Shown: one piece after another, positions 1-7,020 of the stretch
Numbering within the stretch: position 1 is the first letter of the stretch
How the letters are laid out: every line of letters starts with the position of its first letter
Source of the DNA: a virus
DNA: 30,569 bases
Strand: one strand, 5' to 3'
Virus record (IMG/VR): IMGVR_UViG_3300031227_000265
Location: 1-30,569 of that record
Position numbers and translations under genes: made by a program
Notes under the pieces: generated by a model
Database searches by the model: none
What the model saw: the letters and a program-made list of their open reading frames with translations, nothing else
Told to the model about the DNA's origin: nothing

Positions 1-2
1 GT

Positions 3-227
3 GGCAGTACGATTATGATTGTATCTCCAGCTTGGAAGAAATACACTATTTCTGAATCAGATTTCACTGGTATATCACACGAAGAACTAAGCCGAGGGGC
101 ATACAAGGGGTACTACGTTGGCATAGATCCCGCTCAGGTTAAACGATACATAATGAATACTATTTGGGGCACTGAGTATCCCCAGAAAATTAATATAAAA
201 TATGAAAAAGATAAGGAATGGGAATAA
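3..227 (+). CDS. Hypothetical protein, 5'-truncated at window edge
   Basis: The frame is open from base 3 to the TAA at 225-227. The first ATG, at 15, has no convincing ribosome binding site, so this is probably the C-terminal part of a longer gene starting before the window. The visible part (about 74 residues) is mixed charged and aromatic, with no membrane segment and no motif I recognise. It ends a few bases before the promoter at 234-262, so it closes the preceding transcription unit. No function can be assigned. Confidence 0.6.
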   Translation, partial: GSTIMIVSPAWKKYTISESDFTGISHEELSRGAYKGYYVGIDPAQVKRYIMNTIWGTEYPQKINIKYEKDKEWE

Positions 228-233
228 TAAAGC

Positions 234-262
234 TTGACTTTCTCATAAATATCTTGTATATT
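234..262 (+). promoter_or_regulatory. Sigma70-like promoter A
   Basis: TTGACT at 234-239, a 17-base spacer and TATATT at 257-262 match a host sigma70 promoter closely. The promoter at 2150-2178 has the same architecture and shares TTGACTTT and ATCTTGTAT at matching positions. The -10 box ends only 5 bases before the ATG of the next gene, so the predicted start of transcription is at or just after that ATG. Confidence 0.7.
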
Positions 263-267
263 ATAGT

Positions 268-510
268 ATGAATAAGAATGACATTATTGGAGAATTGCTT
301 AGAATATTAATTCAGGCCACTATTGAATATGTGGATTCGGTTGAAAAGGAGCTATTTGATTTCGAAGATAGTAACGATTTACTGTCGGATACCATAACTG
401 ATATGGAAGAAGAAAATGAAGATTTACGTGAACAACTGAATGAAGTTTTACATGAATTGGAAATACGGGACATGGATATGAGAAATATATTGGATGATGA
501 CAATGAATAA
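268..510 (+). CDS. Small acidic coiled-coil protein
   Basis: An 80-residue acidic protein. Residues about 35-70 are rich in Glu, Leu, Asn and Asp with heptad-like spacing (MEEENEDLREQLNEVLHELE), indicating a coiled coil. The start follows the -10 box of promoter A by 5 bases, so an mRNA using ATG 268 would be leaderless; I see no ribosome binding site upstream. The end overlaps the ATG at 503 of the next gene by 8 bases, implying translational coupling. I do not recognise the family; small early proteins of T4-like phages often look like this. Confidence 0.65.
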   Translation: MNKNDIIGELLRILIQATIEYVDSVEKELFDFEDSNDLLSDTITDMEEENEDLREQLNEVLHELEIRDMDMRNILDDDNE

Positions 511-721
511 AAAGGACATAATTGCGCGATTAAAAGATTTGAGCCGATTCGATATGGCAGCTGAAATTGATCCCTACAGTGATCGCATCGGCGGATATTC
601 AACATAGGTTGAAAAAGACCGTTATGAGTTTGGGGATTATGTGGAATGGGATGATATTGCCATTCTCATAAAAGAGCTGGAAAATGATACAATTTTGGAG
701 TATGACAATGAAACCGATTAA
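503..721 (+). pseudogene. Small phage protein gene interrupted by an in-frame TAG
   Basis: ATG 503 opens a frame that runs to TAA 719-721 with one internal stop, TAG at 605-607 (codon 35). The frame fits its neighbours: it overlaps the previous gene by 8 bases and the next gene (ATG 708) by 14 bases. This suggests the full 72 codons were one gene. The part after the TAG stays acidic and protein-like (GDYVEWDDIAILIKELEN). TAG is a normal stop for many other genes here, so this is either a nonsense mutation, a read-through site or a base-call error. The function is unknown. Confidence 0.5.
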
Positions 722-962
722 TATATTAAATGAACCAATAAAAGTGTATCATGCAAATTTACTGGAATCTGATGACAATTCAATGTATAGGCGTGAATGC
801 CCATTTTGTGAAATTGGGTTATTTATGGTAAGGCGTGATAATGAAACATTTGTATTGGAAGATACTGATAATTGTATTTCATGTGGACAACAGGTGATTT
901 ACATGGATATTGACAAAATGAGAGCTAAAGAAAATTTCGAAGAATTAAAGGATGTGGAATAA
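708..962 (+). CDS. Small zinc-ribbon-like protein
   Basis: An 84-residue protein with two Cys pairs, C-P-F-C near residue 31 and C-I-S-C near residue 58, spaced as in a zinc ribbon. I chose ATG 708 because GGAG at 697-700 lies 7 bases upstream; in-frame ATGs at 684 and 702 lack such spacing. It overlaps the interrupted gene before it, and its stop directly abuts the ATG of pseT, so all three are probably on one message. The zinc-binding fold is an inference from the cysteines; the role is unknown. Confidence 0.65.
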   Translation: MKPINILNEPIKVYHANLLESDDNSMYRRECPFCEIGLFMVRRDNETFVLEDTDNCISCGQQVIYMDIDKMRAKENFEELKDVE

Positions 963-1904
963 ATGAAAACATTAATTATTGTTAGGGGAGTACCAGGTTG
1001 TGGTAAGTCCACCTATGCAAAGGAATTGGTTCGAAAGGACCCACAGAATTGGCTTCGCGTTAACCGAGACGATTTCAGGACGATGGCAAATGCCGGAGTA
1101 TATTCTGAAGTATTTGAAATGGTTATCCAAGATACAGTTATGGCGATGGCTCGTAAGGCCCTACAAAAAGGGTTGAATGTGGTTACTGATGACACCAACT
1201 TAAAAGGTAAAACCGTATCACAATGGCACAGACTTGCACAGAGTGTGGGTGATGTTGAAGTGATAGAAAAATATATTGATGTGGAGCTGAAAACTGCGTT
1301 ACATCGTAACGCTACTCGACCGTCTGAAGATCAGGTGCCAGAGGGAGTGGTTAAGAAATTTTTCACCAAATACATCAACAAGAATCTTAAAGTGACTCCA
1401 AAATCATATTGCCCACCAGTGGATAATCCAATGTTCACCAATATTCAGGATCAGAGTTTGCCACAAGCAATCGTATGTGACTTGGATGGGACATTGGCAA
1501 AGATGGTTGCTAGGGGCCCATACGATTGGGACAAGGTGGATACTGATGCAGTGAATAGCCCAGTACGCCACGTATTGGATACATACGGATATTCGAACAT
1601 GATGCTCAATGAAGATGACGAAGACGAACACGTTGAAATCATTCTATTCTCGGCACGCGATGGTTCTTCCCGTGATTTGACTGAATCTTGGCTGCGTACA
1701 CATAACATCCATTATAACCAGTTGATTATGCGTGAAGCGGGTGATATGCGTAAAGACAGTACGGTTAAAAAAGAAATGTATGAACAATTTCTTGAGGACA
1801 AGTATAATATCCTATTTGTTCTAGATGACAGAGATTCCGTGGTCGAATTATGGCGAAACGAAATTGGGGTTCCGTGTTTTCAGGTCGACTACGGTAATTT
1901 TTAG
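963..1904 (+). CDS. pseT: Polynucleotide 5'-kinase / 3'-phosphatase (PseT-like)
   Basis: A 313-residue bifunctional end-healing enzyme, close to the 301 residues of T4 Pnkp. The N-terminal kinase domain has the P-loop GVPGCGKST at residues 9-17 and the RDD segment near 35-37. The C-terminal phosphatase has the HAD nucleophile motif DLDGT at 173-177 and a late D-D-R motif (LDDRDSV). In T4 the enzyme phosphorylates 5'-OH ends and removes 3' phosphates, repairing host-cleaved tRNA with RNA ligase; no RNA ligase is visible here. The start directly abuts the upstream stop. The stop is TAG. Confidence 0.95.
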   Translation: MKTLIIVRGVPGCGKSTYAKELVRKDPQNWLRVNRDDFRTMANAGVYSEVFEMVIQDTVMAMARKALQKGLNVVTDDTNLKGKTVSQWHRLAQSVGDVEVIEKYIDVELKTALHRNATRPSEDQVPEGVVKKFFTKYINKNLKVTPKSYCPPVDNPMFTNIQDQSLPQAIVCDLDGTLAKMVARGPYDWDKVDTDAVNSPVRHVLDTYGYSNMMLNEDDEDEHVEIILFSARDGSSRDLTESWLRTHNIHYNQLIMREAGDMRKDSTVKKEMYEQFLEDKYNILFVLDDRDSVVELWRNEIGVPCFQVDYGNF

Positions 1905-1919
1905 CAGAAAGGTTAAGAA

Positions 1920-2126
1920 ATGAAAATTAATACGGAACACATGAGAAAATTAATGGAAGCGTATAATATCGCCGCGAAGGGTGATGATCCATATAAACAT
2001 TATGCGGCCGTAGTTACACTGCGAAAAGAAATTCAGGGGTTTGAACGGACTCTTGAAATCTATGAGAAACACATCCATGCAAATATGTTTGCACAGTTGG
2101 AAAAAGACTTGCTCAAAGGAAATTAA
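1920..2126 (+). CDS. Hypothetical helical protein
   Basis: A 68-residue, mostly helical protein of mixed charge with no cysteine or membrane segment. AGAAAGG about 8 bases upstream of ATG 1920 is a reasonable ribosome binding site. It follows pseT by 15 bases and precedes promoter B. I do not recognise the family. Confidence 0.65.
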   Translation: MKINTEHMRKLMEAYNIAAKGDDPYKHYAAVVTLRKEIQGFERTLEIYEKHIHANMFAQLEKDLLKGN

Positions 2127-2149
2127 TTTCAAAAAAGCGAAAATAACGG

Positions 2150-2178
2150 TTGACTTTGTCGTTTTTATCTTGTATCTT
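2150..2178 (+). promoter_or_regulatory. Sigma70-like promoter B
   Basis: TTGACT at 2150-2155, a 17-base spacer and TATCTT at 2173-2178. It shares TTGACTTT and ATCTTGTAT with promoter A at the same spacing. Predicted initiation near 2184-2186 gives a short leader carrying GAGAGGA (2191-2197) ahead of ATG 2205. It would drive the cluster of small genes from 2205 to 3318. Confidence 0.7.
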
Positions 2179-2204
2179 GAGGTATGATAAGAGAGGACAA
2201 TCAA

Positions 2205-2414
2205 ATGCATAAAAGTGAAAGAGTCGAATTATTGACTAACGCCCAAGACTTAATTAATGAGGCCATCGGCCTAATTGAAGAGGCAGTAAGCGGTACAGAA
2301 AACGATATGTCTGCACAGGCATATATTATAGCACACTTGAATAACTGGGCAAATGGTGGAAACCCATGCGACGAGACAATCCCAGTATTAATTGAAGAAA
2401 TTGAGGAAAATTAA
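2205..2414 (+). CDS. Hypothetical small acidic phage protein
   Basis: A 69-residue protein with an N-terminal helix (NAQDLINEAIGLIEEAV) and an Asn/Gly-rich middle. I chose ATG 2205 because GAGAGGA lies 7 bases upstream; the in-frame ATG at 2184 coincides with the predicted transcription start. First gene after promoter B, followed after one base by the next ATG. The family resembles small conserved proteins of T4-like phages but I cannot name a function. Confidence 0.65.
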   Translation: MHKSERVELLTNAQDLINEAIGLIEEAVSGTENDMSAQAYIIAHLNNWANGGNPCDETIPVLIEEIEEN

Positions 2415-2415
2415 G

Positions 2416-2631
2416 ATGAGTAAATATTGGTGGGACTTTGAGGGTCCAGATACGGTTATAGTTGAGAGTGAAAATTCAAATGTACCATTGGCCGAATTTG
2501 AATACGATTATATGGGTGGTGATGGAGAAATAATGACACATCCAGACGGCACACAATCTCGTCAGGGGTGTGCATCGGCCGCAATCGAGTTGGCAGAACA
2601 ATTTATTAACGATTTAGAAGGACAGAATTAA
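2416..2631 (+). CDS. Hypothetical small acidic phage protein
   Basis: A 71-residue acidic protein with an N-terminal aromatic patch (KYWWDFEGPD) and a C-terminal helix. GAGGA at 2403-2407 inside the previous gene is the ribosome binding site for ATG 2416; the longer in-frame start at 2392 would overlap that gene without need. It is part of the tightly packed cluster after promoter B. I do not recognise a function. Confidence 0.65.
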   Translation: MSKYWWDFEGPDTVIVESENSNVPLAEFEYDYMGGDGEIMTHPDGTQSRQGCASAAIELAEQFINDLEGQN

Positions 2632-2632
2632 A

Positions 2633-2803
2633 ATGACATTGCAAGAATTTATTGACGACAACAGAGCTGAACTCGACTCGGGCATCCGAGCGGCTATAGG
2701 TCAACCAAATTTTGATCTTGACGACGACGAACGTGAGTTGTGGATTATGAATGACGAAGGCCTTTACAACTGGGCTCTATCAGAAGGTGTAGAGGAAATC
2801 TAA
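2633..2803 (+). CDS. Hypothetical small acidic phage protein
   Basis: A 56-residue acidic protein beginning MTLQEFIDDNRAELD and containing a conserved-looking LWIMNDEGLYNWA segment. AAGGA at 2618-2622 precedes ATG 2633 by 10 bases. The first base of the next ATG is two bases after its stop. The sequence style matches small conserved proteins of T4-like phages of aquatic bacteria, but the role is unknown. Confidence 0.65.
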   Translation: MTLQEFIDDNRAELDSGIRAAIGQPNFDLDDDERELWIMNDEGLYNWALSEGVEEI

Positions 2804-2804
2804 G

Positions 2805-3131
2805 ATGTCAACCAATCAACTCAAAAAAATGGTGGAAGTCGATTTCGAAAGACATGCTTGTGATTTTTGCAATCATTATGTTGAATATGGACCCAACCAC
2901 GACCATTTCAATTCCAGCGGAGAAACTTTGATATGGGGCGAATCTCAACCGATTTTTATTGACAAGTGTGCTATTTGTGAAAATGATTTTTGCAACGATC
3001 ACAAAGGAGTTGAATATTCCGAAGATGGTTCAATTTGCCACAAATGTGCCGAAACATACCAATTCGATATCAGTGGGGTGTCATTTATTAATATCAAAAC
3101 TGGTGAAAAAGCCGGAAGCTTCAACCTATAG
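2805..3131 (+). CDS. Cysteine-rich, probably zinc-binding protein
   Basis: A 108-residue protein with three Cys pairs: C-D-F-C near residue 19, C-A-I-C near 55 and C-H-K-C near 77. A further Cys and His (FCNDH) lie between the second and third. This pattern suggests one or two structural zinc sites. GAGGA inside the preceding gene, about 8 bases from ATG 2805, supports the start. It ends with TAG. Zinc binding is an inference from the cysteines; no specific family is recognised. Confidence 0.7.
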   Translation: MSTNQLKKMVEVDFERHACDFCNHYVEYGPNHDHFNSSGETLIWGESQPIFIDKCAICENDFCNDHKGVEYSEDGSICHKCAETYQFDISGVSFINIKTGEKAGSFNL

Positions 3132-3141
3132 GGGTGGAATT

Positions 3142-3318
3142 ATGGAAATCACACTGACTCCAGAAAATGTAAATGACTACCATCTGAATTATCGGAATGG
3201 TGTATTACATGCAAATATAATGAGACTGGTTGAAGCTGGAAAATCGGTCGATATTGAAGTGGAAATTCAGACCAATGCCCAATTCTTGGTAGTTAATTAT
3301 GGGGGCAATATTAACTAA
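3142..3318 (+). CDS. Hypothetical small protein
   Basis: A 58-residue protein starting MEITLTPENVNDY with alternating hydrophobic residues that suggest beta strands. GGGGTGG about 5 bases before ATG 3142 is a good ribosome binding site. A longer frame in the same phase starts at 2959 but overlaps the cysteine-rich gene, so the short form is preferred. It is the last gene before the terminator at 3351-3380. Confidence 0.6.
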   Translation: MEITLTPENVNDYHLNYRNGVLHANIMRLVEAGKSVDIEVEIQTNAQFLVVNYGGNIN

Positions 3319-3350
3319 AATAATTAAAAAAATAGTAAGATTTTTTTTCA

Positions 3351-3380
3351 AAACACCCAAAATAAAAGGGTGTTTTTCTT
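3351..3380 (+). terminator. Rho-independent terminator before gp32
   Basis: AAACACCC (3351-3358) pairs with GGGTGTTT (3368-3375) around an A-rich loop, and the 3' side runs into a T tract. It closes the small-gene cluster and isolates gp32. The remaining bases to 3487 are A+T-rich with a TATATATTAAT stretch near 3393-3402 that may hold a phage promoter; I see no gene there. Confidence 0.75.
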
Positions 3381-3487
3381 TGCCTGCTTACTATATATTA
3401 ATGTGAAAAGAAACACAGGTTGTATGAATTAAATATAACTAATTAAACATTAACGAATGAGCATTTAAACACTTAGGAGAAACAAAA

Positions 3488-4252
3488 ATGGCCGATATTA
3501 ATGCATTAAAAAAACGTCTAGAACAGCTAGAATCAACAAATCACCGTGTAAACAACCTCTGGAAACCATCTTCCGGAAAAACCCAAATCAGACTCGTACC
3601 TTATAAAATGGATCATGATAATCCATTCATTGAGTTACTTTTTCATTATGACTTAGGTGGCAAGAACTACTTGTCTCCACTGTCATTTCAGAGACCCGAT
3701 CCAATCGAGGAATTCTCTAAGAAGCTGCGGGCTTCAGGAGATTCAGAAGGTTGGAAACTGTCTAAGAAACTTAGTGCTAAGATGAGAACTTATGTTCCAA
3801 TCGTGGTACGTGGTGAAGAAGATCAGGGTGTAAAATTCTGGGGTTTTGGAAAAACAGTTTACCAAGAACTGCTCGGATTCATGTCTGACCCAGACTACGG
3901 TGACATTACCGACCCAACAAGTGGTCGTGATGTAGTCGTGGAATTCAAAACCGCGGAAGAAGTCGGTGCGAGTTTTCCAAAAACTAACATTCGCGTTAAG
4001 CCAAATGTTACACCATTAACCGCCAATAAGGCACAACTGGATAACTTCTTGGAAAATCAAAAAGATGTCCGCGAAATTTATCAGGAACTTTCTTATGATG
4101 ATTTGGCAGAGGCTCTCAATGATTACCTTAGCCCAGATGCAGAGGAAGAATCTGATACAGCCGGAGACGGTATGACAAAATCTCAAATGCAGGAACATGT
4201 TGAAACTGCTTCCATTGATAATTTCGATGACATTTTTAACAAGAAAAACTAA
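3488..4252 (+). CDS. 32: Single-stranded DNA-binding protein gp32
   Basis: A 254-residue protein with the layout of T4 gp32: a short basic N-terminal self-assembly region (residues 1-20), an OB-fold core (WKPSSGKTQIRLVPY; KFWGFGKTVY) and a flexible acidic C-terminal tail ending DNFDDIFNKKN for partner binding. Its role is to coat single-stranded DNA in replication, recombination and repair. It contains no cysteine at all, so the zinc site of T4 gp32 is absent. GGAG at 3476-3479 precedes ATG 3488. It is followed by a strong hairpin and then uvsX, consistent with joint work in recombination. Confidence 0.93.
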   Translation: MADINALKKRLEQLESTNHRVNNLWKPSSGKTQIRLVPYKMDHDNPFIELLFHYDLGGKNYLSPLSFQRPDPIEEFSKKLRASGDSEGWKLSKKLSAKMRTYVPIVVRGEEDQGVKFWGFGKTVYQELLGFMSDPDYGDITDPTSGRDVVVEFKTAEEVGASFPKTNIRVKPNVTPLTANKAQLDNFLENQKDVREIYQELSYDDLAEALNDYLSPDAEEESDTAGDGMTKSQMQEHVETASIDNFDDIFNKKN

Positions 4253-4266
4253 ATAATAAACGATAC

Positions 4267-4298
4267 GGGGAGACTTCACAGTCTCCCCATATTATTTT
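4267..4298 (+). terminator. Hairpin terminator/attenuator between gp32 and uvsX
   Basis: GGGGAGACT (4267-4275) and AGTCTCCCC (4280-4288) form a perfect 9-bp stem with a 4-base loop, followed by ATATTATTTT. It would end or reduce transcription from gp32 into uvsX, fitting the much higher need for gp32. Confidence 0.8.
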
Positions 4299-4309
4299 AG
4301 GAGACGCAA

Positions 4310-5428
4310 ATGAGAGATAGAGACGAATTAGCCTCAATGATCGCGGATTCGATTAACAAATCATCCGCCGAAAAATCCGCTTTCTTTTTAGATAGCGAAG
4401 AATCACCCACAGATGTAACGGATTGAATTTCCACTGGATCATCAGAACTAGATTTAGCGATATCAAATATGCCCAACGGGGGAATACCCGTGGGTAGAAT
4501 CACTGAATTTAATGGATTGGAAGGTACTGGCAAAAGTCTTGTCGGTGCTCACATCTTGGCTAACGCCCAGCGTAAAGGTGGGGTGGCCATATACATTGAT
4601 ACTGAAACTTCAGTTAGCCCACAATTTTTGACAGCCATTGGAGTGGATGTTAAGAACATGATTTATGATCATGTGGAAACAGTTGAAGAGATTTTTGAAC
4701 ACATTGAAAATATTGTGACAAAGGTTAGGGAACAAGATAAGGGCAGACTGGTTACAATTCTTGTGGACAGTATAGCCGCAGCCAGTACAAAGGTTGAAAT
4801 GGAAGCCGATTTTGATAAGGATGGTTGGGCAACAAGCAAAGCCATTATTATCTCAAAGGCTATGAGAAAAATCACACAAATGATTGGTAAACAACGTGTC
4901 GCATTGGTTTTCACAAATCAATTGAGGCAGAAGTTGGGTGCAATGTTTGGTGACCAATGGACTACTTCTGGTGGAAAGGCATTGCCATTCCATGCATCAG
5001 TTAGAGTTAGATTAAAGAACGCTGGCCGAATAAAGGTTGGTACTGGTACAAAAGAACAGGTCGTTGGAATGAAAATTAAAGCACAGGTAATCAAGAATAG
5101 AATGGGTCCGCCTCTGAGGCAGGCCGAATTCAACCTAAGTTTCGCTTCTGGAATTGATGACATTGGGAGCTGGATAAGAATTTTATCCGCTCATAAGATT
5201 GTCAAACAGGCCGGAGCTTGGTACACCATCGAGTACGAGGATAAAGAAATAAAATTTCAGGCAAAGAAATTTGAAGAGGTTTTAGAGAAAAATCCCAAAT
5301 TGGAAAAATATCTATACGATCAAATATGTGAAAAAACCATATTGAAATACAGAAATTCTCCAGACGAGCCGGTGGTATTGGATGCCGAAGTGGAAGAAAT
5401 TGAAGAGATGTTGGAAGACGACAGTTAA
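4310..5428 (+). CDS. uvsX: UvsX/RecA-like recombinase with in-frame TGA (Trp39)
   Basis: A 372-residue recombinase when TGA at 4424-4426 is read as Trp. Starting at ATG 4310, with AGGAG at 4299-4303 upstream, the N-terminal segment leads through W39 into ISTGSSELDLAISN, the conserved entry to the RecA core. Walker A is GLEGTGKS at residues 69-76, and a Walker B-like strand (TILVDSIAAA) and the TNQLRQKLG segment follow. Its role is strand invasion, helped by gp32. Under the standard code the protein would lose its first 53 residues, including a core strand, and start without a nearby ribosome binding site. T4 UvsX is 391 residues. Confidence 0.93.
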
Positions 5429-5442
5429 TCTTCATCGGACTT

Positions 5443-5517
5443 GGGGCATTTTTGCTTTTTAGGTTGTTACTCCAAAATACATACATAAATATTAGAAGTT
5501 AAGAATGCCCCTTTTTT
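5443..5517 (+). other. Long-loop inverted repeat with T tract
   Basis: GGGGCATT (5443-5450) is an exact inverted repeat of AATGCCCC (5504-5511), directly followed by six T. The loop is 53 bases and A+T-rich, and contains a possible late promoter at 5484-5491. It could act as a terminator for uvsX or occlude the leader of the nuclease gene; the long loop makes a simple terminator uncertain. Confidence 0.45.
5484..5491 (+). promoter_or_regulatory. Possible late promoter (CATAAATA)
   Basis: CATAAATA differs from the T4 late consensus TATAAATA at the first base and lies 38 bases before the 5' nuclease gene. An octamer in A+T-rich DNA is weak evidence on its own. Confidence 0.3.
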
Positions 5518-5529
5518 AGAAAGGTGTAA

Positions 5530-6603
5530 ATGAACAATAAAACATTACAACGGATACTGGATCAAGTTCAGAAGGAACATGACAATGCAGATGATCTGGA
5601 ATATAATAGCAACGTGTTGATAGTCGATGGACTAAATACATTTATCAGGGCCTTTTCGGCCGTACCCATGACAAATACAAATGGGGCTCATGTCGGTGGA
5701 ATCATCGGATTTTTGAGGTCTATAGCATATACTGTCAAAACATTAAATCCCACTCGGCTGATAATCACATTTGATGGCAAGGGTGGTTCGGTGCGCCGTA
5801 GAGAATTGTATCCAGAATACAAAGGAAAACGGAAAGTATCAAAATTAAATAGAGCGGATGCATTCAGTACCGCTGAGGACGAACATCAGTCGATGATGGA
5901 GCAGTTGAAAAAGACTGTTGATTATTTGGGGACACTTCCGTTATCACTGATTACGGTGGAGAATATTGAGGCTGATGACACAATGGCATATATTGCCAAG
6001 CAGGTTTTGACTGATAGTAAAATCACATTAATGAGCACTGACAAAGATTTTCTACAACTTGTAAATGATAGAATATCGGTGTGGTCACCTACCAAAAAAA
6101 TACTCTATACTCCAGAGGTAATCAGGGCTGAATATCAAATACCACCAAATAATTTCCTAGCATATAGGATTATGGAAGGTGATGTATCTGATAATATTCC
6201 AGGTGTCGGTGGAGCCAAAATCAAAACAATCATAAAGAGATTCCCAGATGTATTGGATGATTCAAAGAAATTGAATGTTGATGATTTGATAGAATATGCT
6301 AAGGGTCAAGACACCAAATTGAAAGTGTATGACAATGTTATTAATAACAAAGAGCTATTGGAATTGAATTGGAAATTGATGCAACTGGATGAGGTGGTTA
6401 TTAGTAATACCGCCAAATTTCATATACTGAGTGTGGTCGATAGGGATCAACAAACCAAGTTTAATAAATTACAATTTGAGAAAATGTTTATTAGAGACCA
6501 ACTGCACCAATCCATACCCAATCTGGAAACATGGTTAAACCAGTCCTTTTTAACATTGGACAAATTCGTGCGAGAACATAATGGGAAGAAAAAAGAAGTA
6601 TAA
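5530..6603 (+). CDS. rnh: RNase H-like 5'-3' nuclease (FEN family)
   Basis: A 357-residue flap/5' nuclease of the T4 RNase H type (305 residues in T4). The first metal-site Asp lies in IVDGLNTFIRAF (residue 33). Acidic clusters follow in ENIEADDTMAY and MSTDKDFLQLV. The helix-three-turn-helix that binds DNA is GDVSDNIPGVGGAK. It removes RNA primers and flaps during lagging-strand synthesis, near gp32. AAAGG about 6 bases upstream supports ATG 5530. About 25 extra N-terminal residues precede the usual first strand. The end overlaps the next gene by 23 bases. Confidence 0.92.
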   Translation: MNNKTLQRILDQVQKEHDNADDLEYNSNVLIVDGLNTFIRAFSAVPMTNTNGAHVGGIIGFLRSIAYTVKTLNPTRLIITFDGKGGSVRRRELYPEYKGKRKVSKLNRADAFSTAEDEHQSMMEQLKKTVDYLGTLPLSLITVENIEADDTMAYIAKQVLTDSKITLMSTDKDFLQLVNDRISVWSPTKKILYTPEVIRAEYQIPPNNFLAYRIMEGDVSDNIPGVGGAKIKTIIKRFPDVLDDSKKLNVDDLIEYAKGQDTKLKVYDNVINNKELLELNWKLMQLDEVVISNTAKFHILSVVDRDQQTKFNKLQFEKMFIRDQLHQSIPNLETWLNQSFLTLDKFVREHNGKKKEV

Positions 6604-6760
6604 TACAGTAGAAGAACGTAAAGAGGCACAGAGGAAATGGCAAGCCGATCATTACGAACGCAATAAAAAGGAAATATTGAAGAGGGCTAGAGATGCCTAT
6701 CGCAAGAAAAAGATTGAAAAAGCCAAGCGCGAACGAATGAAAAAATTGTATGATGAATAG
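6581..6760 (+). CDS. Small highly basic protein
   Basis: A 59-residue protein made mostly of Lys, Arg and Glu (MGRKKKYNTVEERKEAQRKW...), predicted to be one long charged helix. ATG 6581 lies within the end of the nuclease gene, which implies translational coupling. It resembles the basic helical segments seen next to homing endonucleases and in small nucleic-acid-binding phage proteins, but no function can be assigned. The stop is TAG. Confidence 0.6.
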   Translation: MGRKKKYNTVEERKEAQRKWQADHYERNKKEILKRARDAYRKKKIEKAKRERMKKLYDE

Positions 6761-6822
6761 GAAAAATAAATCAATATGTTACAAAATATATCAGCGTTTT
6801 TCGCCATATATACGATATCTAT

Positions 6823-7020
6823 ATGTACGGAAAAGCTTGATTAATTAAAGGGTTGGGATATTGGGTTGACTTTTATAGCCCATCAAAAAATATAGTGATC
6901 GAATACTATGAAAAAAAACATCTAAAACAAATAAAACGGGATGTGAGAAGAAAAATGGAAATTATAAGTTATATGGATTGTGAATTTATAGAAATTAGAG
7001 AATGGGAAAATGGTAGATAG
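6823..7020 (+). pseudogene. Remnant of a VSR-like homing endonuclease (C-terminal part)
   Basis: The frame ending at TAG 7018-7020 encodes a 65-residue segment that matches the end of the complete endonuclease at 17107-17946. LGYWVDFYSPSKNIVIEYY aligns with VYYWVDGYDHENNVVVEYD, and MDCEFIEIRE aligns with LGCKFIRIKE. The N-terminal two thirds of a normal enzyme is missing. TGA at 6838-6840 would read as Trp. The remnant overlaps the gp41 start by 11 bases. It is best explained as the decayed end of an endonuclease that once inserted between the nuclease and helicase genes. The rest of 6761-7009 shows no other gene. Confidence 0.7.

Noticed and set aside
4424-4426. TGA as a selenocysteine codon
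   Set aside because: The position is a Trp or aromatic site in the recombinase core, not a Cys site, and the other TGA contexts also fit Trp; no selenocysteine element is apparent.
6862-6902. Promoter resembling A and B (TTGACTTTT)
   Set aside because: The TTGACT lies in the coding remnant of an endonuclease, and TATAGT is 19 bases away; shared ATCTTGTAT spacer is absent.
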